Source: Dallia pectoralis
Taxonomy: Eukaryota; Chordata; Actinopteri; Esociformes; Umbridae
Length of the DNA stretch: 64,000 nucleotides
Reading direction: 5' to 3'
Assembly: GCA_029465975.1 (NCBI GenBank)
Contig: CM055743.1
Coordinates: 14,890,744-14,954,743, forward strand
The notes beneath the pieces were generated by a model, which did no database searches, had not been told where the DNA came from, and was given only the letters and a program-made list of their open reading frames with translations. Positions 25,741-38,081 of the stretch are shown in pieces. A program made the translations under genes and the position numbers. Every line of letters begins with the position of its first letter. The first letter of the stretch is position 1.

Positions 25741-28700
25741 CTGCAAAGTGAAGAGGGGGGGTTGGGGGAGGGGGTTACTGCTAATGGCTGTGACATTATC
25801 CGGTACGGAGAAAAGGTACTTCTAAGTGAAATTACACGGCTTTAAGACCTTTGATTCTGGACTCGAGTGTTCAGAGATTAATAGGTGGTCTAATGAGCGG
25901 GTAAGAGCTTAATGCTCAACGCCCTGAACATGAAAGACTCCTCGCTATAAATCACCGATACACTGTCGGAGAGAGACTGCCGCCGGGACGGTTGTGTTGC
26001 CGCGAACTGGCATTTCGCTTGTCCCCAGTTGAACCAACAACTAACACAGATTGCCCTGATGCCTCGGTGTACATTTGACAAACGCAGTGAAGTACGGTTG
26101 CAAAGAACACATGGAAACAACACGCCCACACGTCATATATCCCAGTTGGAGGTTCGGGACTGAGACAGACATACAGCCAGTTGATTGACGCATTGACATA
26201 AACAACCTCTGACCTGGAAGGGCCTTTCCCCCGTGTGGACCCTGATGTGGACGCTGAGCGACGAGCCAGTGGTGAAATCCTTCCCGCAGTGGTGGCAGTG
26301 AAAGGGGCGTGGCTTAGGGAGGTGGGCGGCGGCCACTGTGTGTCCGGGTGCCGGGCGGTGGGCGATGAGGTGCTCCTGCAGAGCGGCAGCCGTGGCGTAT
26401 CGTCTCCTGCATGGGGTCACGGGGCAACGCTGGGGGGTCTGTCCGGTGTGTGAGAGCCTGTGGAGAACCAGGCCTTCTTCGGTGACACAGCGGTGACGGC
26501 AGAACTCACACTCCAGAAGCCCCGCGTCCTCACGCCATCTGCCTCGAACCCCACCACGACTTCGGGGCGTCCCCTTAGCCACCTGGCCTGTGTCCACCAC
26601 TCCTTTACAGAGGAAAGGTCAGTGATATTACATAGCACATGTTAAAGGCATTATATACGCATATAACATATATAAAGGATAGGTTTAGGACTGTAGAATA
26701 GTCAATATCAGGAGAAACTGCCAGTCCAAATAAAAGTCCTAATTAATCCAAGAACAGAATGAACAATTTCAGAAAATGTACTTTAACTGCAAGCATAGGC
26801 AAGATACGTAAACGTGCTAATCATACAATTGGTTTACTGGATACTACACAATCAGACTTCAATGGGTCACAGCACAATAAATGATATAAAATATGTTGAT
26901 TGGTATTCATAGTTAAAACGGCAAAAACCGTGGTCTTTTAGGAATAATAATTATATAATAATGATACTACAATTGGGACCTATTTGATTGGATTATGGGA
27001 AGGTAAAGGGGTCTTCTTGTAAAGTAGCATGTTTCCTTGGAGAAAGATCTTGTTTCAAGTAGTGGCAGAACTAACTGAAAGCACAGATCAACTGTCGGTT
27101 CTCTTCAGTGAAACAGATGGGAACGGACACGATGAAAAAACAGAACGGTGAAAAGAGCAATATCTGGGAAAAGGAACATCAATTTATTGTTAGATCAAGA
27201 TCTGGTTTCGGGTCACCCATTCGAGGACTTACATATGTTAACGGAAAACACTGGCGTATGTGGAAGCGGGCCGAATGACCAGATGCGGCGTGATGTGATT
27301 TTGCGTGTCAAACAAGCCAAAGCAAGAAGGCTCTACAGACTATCAACATATCATGTGGAAAGCAATCTTTTCCCAAGTAGGTCACCACTTAAAGGTCTGG
27401 AGTGTTACAGTCGTCTCGAGGGAGTGAGGATTTGTGATTTAAGGAAAACATGCCCGGGGTACTAGGTGCACAGCGACCGACCTGAATCATGGACGGAAAA
27501 AAAGGACGACAGCCTAGTGGATTTCCTGTCCTCAGATCAAGGTTTCCCCGAACACACAGAGATGCGCGATATCCAGGGAGGCTGTTACATGCCCGAACCA
27601 TGACAGTGTAACAAATCGGAAAAAGGTGGAATAACGATGTATGTTGTGGTTGAAGGCGGAGGAAATAAATTGCTGTGTCGACCACGAGAGTCTCGCTACG
27701 GACCTCCCAGACGTCTATGTAAAGGTGAAGGAGGTTGCCGTAGCACGGATCAAGGTTAGGGCACAGGTCTCCTGTGTGGAGGCGGTAGGACTAGTTGAAA
27801 GGGCGTGTTGGCATGAGATGGTTGTGGAGGTCCTTCAGCCGGGGAGTGAATACCGTTCATCAAACGGGTCGTGACACACCAGCGATACGGAAGCTCGACT
27901 GTGTCCTGTTTATTTCACGGAGACGCTGAATCGCAGCGGACGTCCTGATCCAACGTTGAAGAAACCGGACATCAAACAGATTGTAGGAACTGGAAAAAGT
28001 CTCTCGACACCGGAGGGCCTGTTCTGGTCAGGCTCACGCTCCCATATAAACACTGGAGCAGAGAATTTAAACCGGAGAAACACTGTTTTTTTCACTTATA
28101 TGAATATTTTATTATACAGCTCTCCTGTCCTCTGTTTTTTTTTAAGGTTTTCAGTTATTAACCCATTCAGTATGAGCGGGCAACACGCTTCAATGATCGG
28201 ACAACGGTGGAAAGATATTCACAACAGGTTTGCAGCCTGTATGGAGAAGCAAAACGCCAGCAAGATGAACACTCCACCTTGGAATCAGGGCAGCAAATCC
28301 GGACAATAATCACAACCTGATGTCGGACTCTCCTGAGACCACTGTGAGTTGCTGGGGCAAGACAGGGCAATCAACATAAACTCAACAACACTCAGTGGAG
28401 ATTAAATAAAGGGGTAAAATGTGTCTAAGATCTTTGATGACACTCACTTGAACGTAATCATTCGTACATAACAATAAGGTTACATCCCGTATGTGGGATT
28501 GAACCCCTAGAGACATGCTAATTCACGCAAGTCAAAATAAGATTGAAAAAGTGTTGTCCAGGCAACAAATTCAGCAAGGTTTATCGCGACACCTGTATCC
28601 CTCTACATAAAACAGGTCAAGGTGACTAAAGAGATCCACCGATCCCTTAATTTAAGGGGGAGGAAGACTTCATTCGTCAAAGTGAAAGGTGGAGTTTCCG

Positions 28701-31700
28701 TGAGGCAGAGGCAACTTGCTCGAGGTCCTCGAGAGTTGTGTCTCACCGTTGCCCCAGACAACCCCGCGTACTGTGCTCGGCCCAGCGTGATTTAATAACG
28801 ATAACAGAGAACAAAAGAAACAACATAAATCACAGGGTAATGGCCTGTGAAACGCACACAACGGGCCATATTGAAATAGATCACGGGTTTTGACACGGAT
28901 AGTCTGCTGTACAACGCAGCGGGTAGCGGTGGGTGGGGAGCCCGGAATCGCTCCAGTCTTTGATCGTACACTTTTACTAAAGAGGTTAGCGGCTCGCGCG
29001 GCTATGAAAGGCGATGCACGCGAGCAGACTTTATTCGTGCGAACGAAAAACAGTATGTCAGCGAGCTCGACCGCGGAGCCTCTTAGCCGACAGAGATTGG
29101 CCGACCGGATGGGGAGGGATGCGTATGGCGCGGAAACCTCCGTCCAACGGGCGCGCTGCCAGTATAGTAATGCAGGGCATGCAAGCAGGCTCTTGATAAG
29201 CCGCCCACACACAGTCGGACACACACACTCGTAAACACAGCCAGGCGCAACCGAATGGTTAACACACGGTCTAACGCACACCCGTAAACACGCAGATGGA
29301 GATCCCACACGAGGTTGTTTAACCACATTCAGATATACGGTCAAATAACTACGGGTTTCAGGGTGCCGTCCGATGAAGACGTTCACACACTCACACTAGG
29401 AAACGAATGCACACACATATGCGCAGGTGCACACACACAGATGCACACACACACACACGCAGATGCACACACACGCAGATGCACACACACGCAGATGCAC
29501 ACACACACAGATGCACACACACAGATGCGCAGGTGCACACACACAGATGCACACACACACACACACACAGATGCGCAGGTGCACACACACAGATGCACAC
29601 ACACACACACAGATGCGCAGGTGCACACACACAGATGCACACACACACACAGATGCGCAGGTGCACACACACACAGATGCACACACACAGGTGGGAACAC
29701 GCCCGGTTAGAAACACTCTGACCTTGGTGTGTCAGGGCGTGGAGTCTCAGTCTGCTCTTGTGGAAGAAGTGGTCACCGCAGACGGAACAGGTGAACGGAT
29801 GCTTCCCCGTGTGAGAGTACCTGAACGTTATCGCCCAAAACAAACAGAACAGGTGAACGGATGCTTCCCCGTGTGAGAGTACCTGAACGTTATCGCCCAA
29901 AACAAACAGAACAGGTGAACGGATGCTTCCCCGTGTGAGAGTACCTGAACGTTATCGCCCAAAACAAACAGAACAGACGGACAATCAGACGCTTGGGAAA
30001 TATTCGACGACATATAAAGCAACGTTTGCCAAAAAATAACAGAATAGAACAATCGCTGTAGAACCTTGAAAAAAAAAAGACGATTTCTGTTGCCCAACAC
30101 GACACTTACATAAAAACTCTGACACGGCCCTTGTCACTGTCTCAGTCAATCATTACAATAAACATGTGTGTGTGTGTGTAAGTGTGTGTGTGCATATGAT
30201 GAAGTCTAATGCAATCAGAGACCTTCTGAATGAAAGTTAATGAGTCCTGGCAGACTGTCATTATTTTCATGCCCCCACGCGCAGTAACTAAATGAGAGCA
30301 GGTCGGATGCCGGAGTGCCTTATTCCGGGGCTTATTTCTCATCGCGGTGCCGGGCTTCATTCGTCAGACGCCAAACAAAGGAAAACGGACAGACAGACGA
30401 CTGCTTGTTTGTTGGGTTTCGGTGATAATCCTCTTGTTTTTTACCGCAGGCTATAATGCATATATGAATATCCCTGTGGTGTTTACGACGGGCAGTGGTG
30501 GTCGACCAGTGCCCTCGGCCGTGTTCCCTAATGGGGTAGTCAGTCACACGTAGCAACGTAATGGCGGGCGCAGCGGGCAGGTCTCTCGATCTCTTTCTAA
30601 TGTCCTTGTGTATTCGTTATTAAGTTTCTATTTGGATTATCACCATTAGCTTTCGCCAAAGCAGCGGCTACTCTTTCCGGGGTCCACATCAATAAGACTA
30701 GACAAAAGCAGAATTTAAGATATACCAAGTAGGCTATGTCAACCAGCACACAATAAACATAGCTTATATATAGATATAAGACATCAACAGGTCGCTAGGC
30801 TTTCACTACAGAGATATGAATGAAATACTACCCATCAATTATGTGAAATCAACGGGAACCTACAATTATCCGTGTCCTGCTAAAAGTAAATACAATTGTT
30901 GAATTGACTGGAATACTGTCATCACGGATGTATATTTATAAACCGGAACCTGATGAAATGTAAGCTAACTACAGGTGGTCCTGCGGGCATAACGCAGGCC
31001 TTCGTAGGTTCCCGTATCTATTTTACCAGCGCGATCTATGCAATCATGCTCTCATCGTGCCTCTGATGAAGCCACCGTAACCGTCTCGTAGATAACGAAT
31101 AATAAAGCGCTCGAGTATCGCACGGCTCTTAATGAAGAGCAATTGGCAATCAGCCGGGTATTGTTCTGTGTCACAATGCAATTACAGCTGTTTCTAAAGC
31201 AGACACCTCAAGTAAGAAGCCTTATCTCCGCGGCAACCGCGATGGACCCTGTTTGGTTTAGGAGGCGAATGGAGAACGACCCGAACAGAACTTCTTCCGG
31301 ACAAATTTGAACTTCGCGTACCTGTGAACCGGCACCTGGGAATGCGTCCGGAAGCAGTGTGGACAATCCGGACATTTGTATCTGAAAAACGTGGGGGACT
31401 TGGGCTCGTCCGCATCTGCCGCCACTCGCCCCGTCTTCATCCCCTCTTCGTAGCGGCCGGCAGGATCGGGGCCGGCGGTGGTCGTCGTCAAGGTGACGGG
31501 TGGACGGTTCAGGGGTTTCGCTCCGCCGCTCCACGCAGCTAAAAGAATAACGCATGTTAGCAACGAGGACAATACAGTCATCCAATACAGTCATCCAATA
31601 CAGTCATCCAATACAGTCACCCAATACAGTCACCCAATACAGTCACCCAATACAGTCACCCAATACAGTCACCCAATACAGTCATCCAATACAGTCACCC

Positions 31701-34663
31701 AATACAGTCATCCAACACAGTCATCCAATACAGTCATCCAATACTGTGATCCAACACAGTCATCCAACACAGTCATCCAATACAGTCATCCAACACAGTC
31801 ATCCAACACAGTGATCCAATACAGTGATCCAATACTCTCATCCAATACAGTCATCCAATACTGTGATCCAACACAGTCATTCAACACAGTCATCCAACAC
31901 AGTCATCCAACACAGTCATCCAACACAGTGATCCAATACAGTGATCCAATACTCTCATCCAACACAGTGATCCAATACAGTCATCCAATACAGTCACCCA
32001 ATACAGTCATCCAACACAGTGATCCAATACAGTCATCCAACACAGTCATCCAATACAGTCATCCAATACAGTCATCCAATACAGTCATCCAATACAGTCA
32101 TCCAACACAGTCATCCAATACAGTCACCCAATACAGTCATCCAATACAGTCACCCAATACAGTCATCCAACACAGTCATCCAATACAGTGATCCAATACA
32201 GTCATCCAATACAGTGATCCAATACAGTCATCCAGTACAGTCATCCAATACAGTCATCCGATACAGTCATCCAATACAGTCATCCAACACAGTCATCCAA
32301 TACAGTCATCCAATACAGTGATCCAATACAGTCATCCAATACAGTCATCCAATACAGTGATCCAATACAGTGATCCAATACAGTCATCCAGTACAGTCAT
32401 CCAATACAGTCATCCAATACAGTCATCCAATACAGTCATCCAATACAGTTATCCAATACAGTCATCCAATACAGTGATCCAATACAGTGATCCAATACAG
32501 TGATCCAATACAGTCATCCAGTACAGTCATCCAATACAGTCATCCAATACAGTCATCCAATACAGTTATCCAATACAGTCATCCACGTCAACGCGTAGAG
32601 AAGCACCAACATGATATTTGGCTCAGTTTACTCCCCAGAACCCGCTCCGGCAAGCTCCTCGTGGAACCACGCGTCTAGTACCTACCATTGGTCCACACGT
32701 CTAGTACCTACCATTGGTCCACACGTCTAGTACCTAACATTGGTCACGTCTAGTACCTAACACACGTCTAGTACCTACCATTGGTCCATGCGTCTAGTAC
32801 CTACCATTGGTCCACATGTCTAGTACCTACCATTGGTCCACGTGTCTAGTACCAACCATTGGTCCACACGTCTAGTACCTACCATTGGTTCACACGTCTA
32901 GTACCTAACATTGGTCCACACGTCTAGTACCTACCATTGGTCCACGTGTCTAGTACCAACCATTGGTCCACACGTCTAGTACCTACCATTGGTCCACACG
33001 TCTAGTACCTACCATTGGTCCTCCCGGGCTGGATAAGAGGCCCAGGTTTGCTGAGGTCCGTGCGGTGCTGCTTGCGGTGGTAGAGGTATTTGGTGGTGTT
33101 CATGAAGGTCTCCCCACACACCTCACAGTGGTGTAGCGCCCCCACCAGGCCGTGTGTGGCCGTACGGTGCAGAACAAGCAAGGGCTCGGTGTTAAAGCCA
33201 GAGCCACAGGCGGCACAGAAGAAGATCTGGCCTGAGGAGGAAGCAGCTGGACTGGAACCACAGGCAACGAGGCTCGTACGCGTGGGAGCGGTTGGGAGGG
33301 CATTCTGGGAGTGCAAGTTTGTTTTAGATTCCAGGAGAGACTCAGAGTCACGTGTATCTTCTGGCCCTCCTCCTTGGTCAACCACATCTTCCCTTTCTTC
33401 ATCCACATTCACCTCAACTTTTGTATCTATCCATCCATCACTCCATCCCTCTCGCCCCGTTTCATCGCCTATCTCAGGGCGACAGTCGGCGTCAACTTCC
33501 TGGTCCCCCGGGTCTGACTCGGCCGTTGAACAGTTTCCCAGCATGCTGTGCTTCTGCCACAGTCCCAGGGACTCGAACAAAACCTCACATTCCCGACACT
33601 GGTAGCGGACGAGCGGTACAGAGCTGTTTTGAATCTGGGTCTTTTGGGTCTGGGGGACATTGGACTTGAACAGAACAGACCCTAGATGAAGTCTGGAGTT
33701 GCCTGGACCACCAGTCGCTCTGTTGTCATTGAGAGGGTACAGGTCGGCCACACTGAGGTCTGTGTTCTGGGCTCTCGGTTGGTGCTGGGGAGGTCCATTT
33801 GGAGACGGAAGCGGCACTCCGGAGCTCTGGAACGTCACCAGAGAAACACAATGAATGTAACACCTACGAGTTTCAATCAAAACAGACGAAAATAAACGTT
33901 CTCTTCAGTTATTATTGTCAGGGAGAAATGAGTGTTTTGATGTTACGGAGGCGTTTGAACACTTCTTATAAGAGCAGACCTGTTGCTAGATGATTTGTTT
34001 GTTGCTAACCATGACAGGTAGCTAGGGACTCGATCCGGGCAACATTGCACATTAGCTCAGGCAGCGCCACGCACCCGAGTCCACGAGGGCCAGTGCGTCT
34101 ACATATTCATGTTTTTGATTGAGTCATGTCTGGGACTACAGATGGCATTTGGGACTGAGGCTCAAAGGGCACCACATTCCCGTCACAGGACAATAGGGTG
34201 AAAAAAAGTTGGCACTAAAAAGGGCCGCCAGATCCATGCAATGTCTACAATCTGGCTTTAACTGTTTTCATGACTTTATCTTTTATTGTTAGTACACTAA
34301 ATAAACACATATATTGATTCCAAAACCAGTTGACGTTTGCTTTTTTTGTCCATTCAAACCTGGACAACTAGGGACAGCAAAACAAGAGGAGGGGCCCAGA
34401 AAGGTTGTCCAGTCCGGCGGGTCAGAACCACGACATTATTGTCAATGGTTAATGGACAAAGTGAACTCATATGTATCCAGCGTTAATTGGGAACGTCTCT
34501 TTTGAGTACAGTACCTCAGCCGGCGATGCTGGTGGCGCTATAGAGACCGTCTCCTCCTTGGCGCCGAGGGTCTGGCAGGTGAGCTGATGGGATGTCACCA
34601 CCTCCAGAGAGTCGAATATCTGGCAGCAGCTGGAGCACAAGTAGAGGGTGGAGTTGCCCATTC
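25237..34663 (-). CDS. C2H2 zinc-finger protein, ZNF526/ZNF574-like (six coding exons)
   Basis: Predicted 717-aa nuclear protein, presumably DNA-binding. Joining six exons with matching phases (34661-34515, 33826-33013, 31538-31322, 29820-29723, 26587-26214, 25740-25237) gives one frame of 718 codons including stop. Zinc fingers lie at about residues 9-29 (C2HC), 126-147 (C2HC), 253-274, 283-303, 376-396, 404-424, 452-472, 480-502, 523-543, 551-571, 579-599 and 607-629 (C2HC-like), with HTGERPF/HSGEKPF linkers in the C-terminal half. Residues 150-215 are acidic. The finger at 376-396 is completed only across the exon 3/4 junction, which supports that splice. The pair at 253-303 (FNTEPLLVLH, then FMNTTKYLYH) recalls ZNF526. 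ZNF526 also neighbours GSK3A in human, though there its coding region is, from memory, unsplit. The first ATG of this exon is taken as the start because the acceptor lies two bases upstream. A coding upstream exon cannot be excluded. ZNF574 is the alternative family. Confidence 0.8.
26214..26587 (-). CDS. Zinc-finger gene, exon 5
   Basis: Acceptor GACACAG|GC completes Gly from exon 4, and donor TTCCAG|GTCAG is phase 0. It encodes three fingers: CEFC...HRLSH, a variant with four residues between its cysteines (CPVTPC...HLIAH), and CHHC...HIRVH followed by the TGERPF linker. Confidence 0.82.
29401..29692. repeat. CA-rich repeat with ATGC interruptions
   Basis: (AC)n units broken regularly by AGATGC and AGATGCGCAGGTGC, giving a compound repeat of about 290 bp. 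It lies in zinc-finger intron 4, starting about 30 bp past the exon 4 donor. Long His/Thr and Cys/Val frames here are repeat-derived. Confidence 0.93.
29723..29820 (-). CDS. Zinc-finger gene, exon 4
   Basis: 98 nt. Acceptor GTTCAG|G completes Arg and supplies the second His of the preceding finger, then encodes HTGKHPF and a full C2H2 finger, ending at CCAAG|GTCAG in phase 1. The first 36 nt plus 26 nt of intron are tandemly triplicated upstream (29785-29970), so two extra acceptor copies lie at 29882 and 29944. Confidence 0.75.
29785..29970 (-). repeat. 62-bp tandem triplication spanning a 3' splice site
   Basis: Three near-identical 62-bp units begin at 29785, 29847 and 29909. On the minus strand each unit holds about 26 nt of intron end (GGGCGATAACGTTCAG) and the first 36 nt of exon 4 (GTACTCTCACACGGGGAAGC and on). 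Because 62 is not a multiple of three, only the innermost acceptor at 29820 keeps the frame. The next one reads into a stop shortly after the CSVC motif. Confidence 0.93.
31322..31538 (-). CDS. Zinc-finger gene, exon 3
   Basis: Acceptor TTTTAG|CT completes the phase-1 codon of exon 2 as GCT (Ala). Donor CACAG|GTACGC is phase 2. It encodes about 72 residues ending in the first three zinc ligands of a finger (CPDC...VH). The last His comes from exon 4. Confidence 0.78.
31566..32585. repeat. 13-bp minisatellite, about 78 copies
   Basis: Tandem copies of CAGTCATCCAATA with variants (CACCCAATA, GATCCAACA). The array starts about 27 bp from the acceptor of zinc-finger exon 3 and fills two thirds of intron 2. 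Plus-strand frames up to 237 codons come from it and are not genes. Confidence 0.96.
32672..33020 (-). repeat. 26-bp minisatellite spanning a 5' splice site, 14 copies
   Basis: Fourteen copies of a 26-bp unit, a few shortened, containing CTAGTACCTACCATTGGTCC on plus. On minus each reads GACCAATGGTAGGTACTAG, which holds the exon 2 end and donor AATG|GTAGGT. Some copies carry changed donors (GTTAGG, GGTTGG). The copy at 33013 is the one fused to coding sequence. Reading past it gives an in-frame TAG within 9 nt. Confidence 0.93.
33013..33826 (-). CDS. Zinc-finger gene, exon 2 (largest)
   Basis: Acceptor TTCCAG|AGC in phase 0 and donor AATG|GTAGGT in phase 1, 814 nt, residues 50-320. It holds one C2HC finger, an acidic stretch and two C2H2 fingers. 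The donor lies inside the first unit of the 26-bp minisatellite at 32672-33020, so the last exon bases and the 5' splice site are themselves repeat sequence. Confidence 0.8.
34515..34663 (-). CDS. Zinc-finger gene, first coding exon
   Basis: Acceptor CATTTCAG precedes GA-ATG (ATG at 34661-34659). The exon encodes residues 1-49, beginning MGNSTLYLCSSC, with a C2HC finger, and ends at donor GAG|GTACTG in phase 0. ATG codon use here is inferred. The two bases before the ATG would be 5' UTR. Confidence 0.75.
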
Positions 34664-34709
34664 CTGAAATGGGCAACGGAAACGGGCAAATCACACACAA
34701 ACAAATGCA

Positions 34710-34746
34710 GAAAAAGCACACGCACACGCACACACACACACACAGA
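34710..34746. repeat. (AC)n microsatellite upstream of first coding exon
   Basis: Short CA run in the intron preceding the first coding exon of the zinc-finger gene. A longer (AC)n with GCCGTAC interruptions lies at 35078-35160, and a TG run at 35277-35306. Confidence 0.9.
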
Positions 34747-35118
34747 GATATGGCAACCGAATAGTACAAACAAACAATACAAATAAATAGAGAACACAGC
34801 ATCCCAGTAAGCACACGGTTTCAGCTGTCAGCTCTCTCCCTGCCTGTCACAGTGGATGCCTAGAGATGGATGATACAGGGAAGCTGACAGGCTCTGATTG
34901 GCTACACATTAGCTGCTCACCTTGGGGGTGTTAAACAGTTGCAGGGACTCACTCTTTCCTTTGTCTCTCCCTCCGTCTACTTGGGCTCTCTGTGTGAGTG
35001 TGTGAGCTTTCTGAGGGAGTAACAGATGGCCATCCGTTAACTGCTCGACTGGGGACCCTCTCCACTTCCACAAACGCACCCGTACACACACACACACAGC
35101 CGTACACACACACACAGC

Positions 35119-35162
<44 letters not shown>

Positions 35163-35309
35163 TACGCAAATAATACAGACAAGGGCCCTCACAGCGGATG
35201 GATCACACAGACACATGCTGCACCATTTGTTTTCCCTGAGATTGGATTGTCTGTCTGCGTGTCCGTGTGGGATTATGTGTGTGTGCGCGTGTGTGTGTGT
35301 GTGTGTTGA

Positions 35310-38080
35310 GGTACCCAGCCGAACAATCGGTGATTCACTTTGGCCCTCCAAAAGCTGACAGTCACAGAGTCAAAGTAGAGAAAAAATAACAAAAAAGGAA
35401 AGCGAAAACAAGACAGATAAAGCAAGAGTCCCGTGCATCTGGACTTCACGGCTCCGATACCATTTCTAACAATCCCACTTAGATTTTGGACGTGGATACG
35501 AGCCGGAGACGAGCGGGTTCTAAGCGCAGTGGAACAGAGGTAATTTCCTGACTTGACATCCTGTAGCGGGAGAGTGCAGTGACCAACACAACCCCGAAGG
35601 GATATGAGAGATCTGAGATAGTAACGATTCCCGGTTCAAAATGCTTTCGACCGCGCCGACACCGACGCCGGCGCCTTAAGCCAAGACCCTGAGGCGGTCC
35701 CTACCGAAGCGGACGACCACACGACACTCCGTAAAACAAAGCCTGCGTTCGACGCCGGGGGAGCACGAGCGAGCCCTATTTCTTATTCTTTCCAAATCGT
35801 GCTTGTAGTAAGTAACCCGAGAAAACAGGAGGGGAGTGGGGGGGGATTCAGACTGAGCCGGTTGTCGACGGAGACACCGTTGAGCCGATTGAGCTCCAGA
35901 ATGCCGAGCAGTCTCCAGTGTGCGGCGCCAATACTGGTGGACCGTGCAGCGGGAGCCCCGGGGGTTAACGGACCATGATGTGCAAATGGTGGAGGGACTT
36001 CCGAGGAGACGAAACCGTTTTGTTTTTAATCCCCCGAAAGCTTTGGCACTCGAGTTTCCTTGTGCTCGCTAACACGACGCTCGAGGGTAGATCTTCTTTT
36101 ACTGATTAAAACAAATTAAGGGAAAATATTGGCAGTTGAACGCGAGCCCAGGTCGTATCCAGGCAACGCGGCTTTACATACTAAGCGGAGACGCACTGAG
36201 TTGGCCCGAAGGATTTTGGCGCCTCGAAGTTGTTCAGGGGAACGAGCCTTTAGGTCTAAGTTGTAGGTGTTACTGCGTGTCTGACACACACAGGCCTCGG
36301 AAAAGCCTGTAACAAATTGATAAACCACATTTGGCCCGGGCATATAGACGTATTATTCAAGCCTTGATCTTCCCACATTCTCTTTTGTTTGGAGGCCATT
36401 CAGCGCCTACCCAGCACATGTTGGCTCAACTTGGGACCACCATTTTGGCTCAGCGTTGCTCTACATGGCGTTAGCCATCATGTGGCCTGCCCATATCTGA
36501 CGAGGGCTGTCCTCACTTTGCCTGAAAAACGCCCAACCTCCCCCAGATTGGCATTGATTGGCATGTTTATTTTGGACATCACACAAGACAAACTGAGAGG
36601 ACACGCCATAACAGTGGCTAGAGAGCTATAACGTTCTATTAGGGGGGAAAGAAATAGCCAAATTATTGCCTTTAAAGTTCACCATCTTCTTTGTTTTTTT
36701 AACGGTTTTAGTGAATGTGTAAACTTGCAATCTTTCCAACCACAGCCATCCATATTTCAATAGGCTCCCCTTAAACCTTTAAAGTAGCAGAGCTGGGTTT
36801 GGTCTGTCTTGGATTTTTGTGGCCTAGTTCTCTGTAGACAGGCGTGGTCTAGCCTGTATTGGGCTAGTGTGAACTTGTTCTGGACCAGCCGGTGTTGGGC
36901 TTTATGCGGGCTAGCTTGTATTGTGCTGTTGAAGGCTAGCTAGTCTAGAGCTGTTGTGGTTAGGCCCATGTTGGACTTGGCATGAGCTGACACCTGCTAG
37001 TCTAGTGGACCATTCTATGTTGGGTTGGTGCAGGCTAGCCCGTGTGTTAAGCTGTTCTGTGCTTGGTGTGAGTTACAACCGGCACATACCGGAATGTTCT
37101 GGAATATCTGTAGGCGAACCAGTGGACCACCCTGTCCACGAATACACAAATGGGGCCAATAGTGAACATTTACAATCAAGCACTAAATTGAAGACCTGAA
37201 ACTATATCACGTAGAGGTGAGTTCACTCACCTGGCAACTTCGTTTTGTTCATCTTGCAAAATCTATCGGGGTTCCCTGCCACTTATACGTCAGCATCATA
37301 GTCACCTTAGACTGATAAGTATGTTAATAAAAAATAAAGGGGGAAAATGTCTGAGGTGCTCCACCATTGCAGAAAATGTTAACGTGGTAGGAGGGAGTCA
37401 ATATCCCAATATTATTATTTGTCTTTTTTTAAACTGAAAGTGTTTTGGTAGCTAACTGGATGTTGAAATACTGCAGTATAACATTTAACAAATTACCATG
37501 AGTTACTTTTTACTGCATGTTTTTTGTGCAAATCTTTTGTAAAATCAGTGGCCTAACCTTAACCTGTATTTAGTCTGAAATCAATCCGCGCACAGCATGT
37601 GGCAATGTTCAATGAACAGGGGCAGAAATGTGCGTTTATCTTATGCAATGTCGCCCCCTATTGGGCTACATAGTACAACCTAACATAAAGACGAGTGTGT
37701 GCATGAAAAGATCATATAGTAAGACTGTGTGTAGGTAGGTAATATATCTAATATATTCATTCGCATATGTTTTGTTAACTTGTTTCTGCGTATGTTGTTT
37801 CAATCACGAATGCATGTATCATGTCGTGTCAAGCATCATTAGTTATGGATATATATATTTAATTTGTGTTGTTACAGCACCTTCAACTGGAGGTGCAGTT
37901 TGTGCATTCTATGGTACAATGGCCGCCCCACTATTGGCTGGATGTCTTTGCTCTTCATGCTTTAATTCTACTCTTACCGGAAACGTGGTCACTAAAATAT
38001 TAAAACGACATGCCGCTTCCTTAAATGAATTTAAATGGGAAAAGGGCACTTTCAAAATAGAAATATTTAAATACTTACTG
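35310..38080. other. Presumed 5' intron of zinc-finger gene
   Basis: About 2.8 kb without recognisable coding sequence. A GC/CpG-rich patch lies at 35.6-36.2 kb and a degenerate GGCTAGCCTGT-type repeat at 36.83-37.08 kb. If the first exon at about 38.1 kb is right, this is intron. If not, the CpG-rich patch is the alternative promoter. Confidence 0.35.
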
Positions 38081-38081
38081 C

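Noticed and set aside
28670..29386. 238-codon minus frame inside zinc-finger intron 4
   Set aside because: Longer than most chance frames and not repeat-built except for a Cys/Val patch. I recognise no domain, and it is out of keeping with the flanking exon junctions, which splice across it in matching phase. Proteomic or comparative data could reopen it.
31478..32503. Plus-strand frame of 237 codons and shorter ones with repeated SNTVIQYSHPIQ
   Set aside because: Produced by the 13-bp array in a zinc-finger intron. Every frame is open and no gene lies on this strand.
31566..33020. CRISPR-like regular repeats
   Set aside because: The repeats are contiguous without unique spacers and lie in introns of a vertebrate gene, so they are minisatellites.
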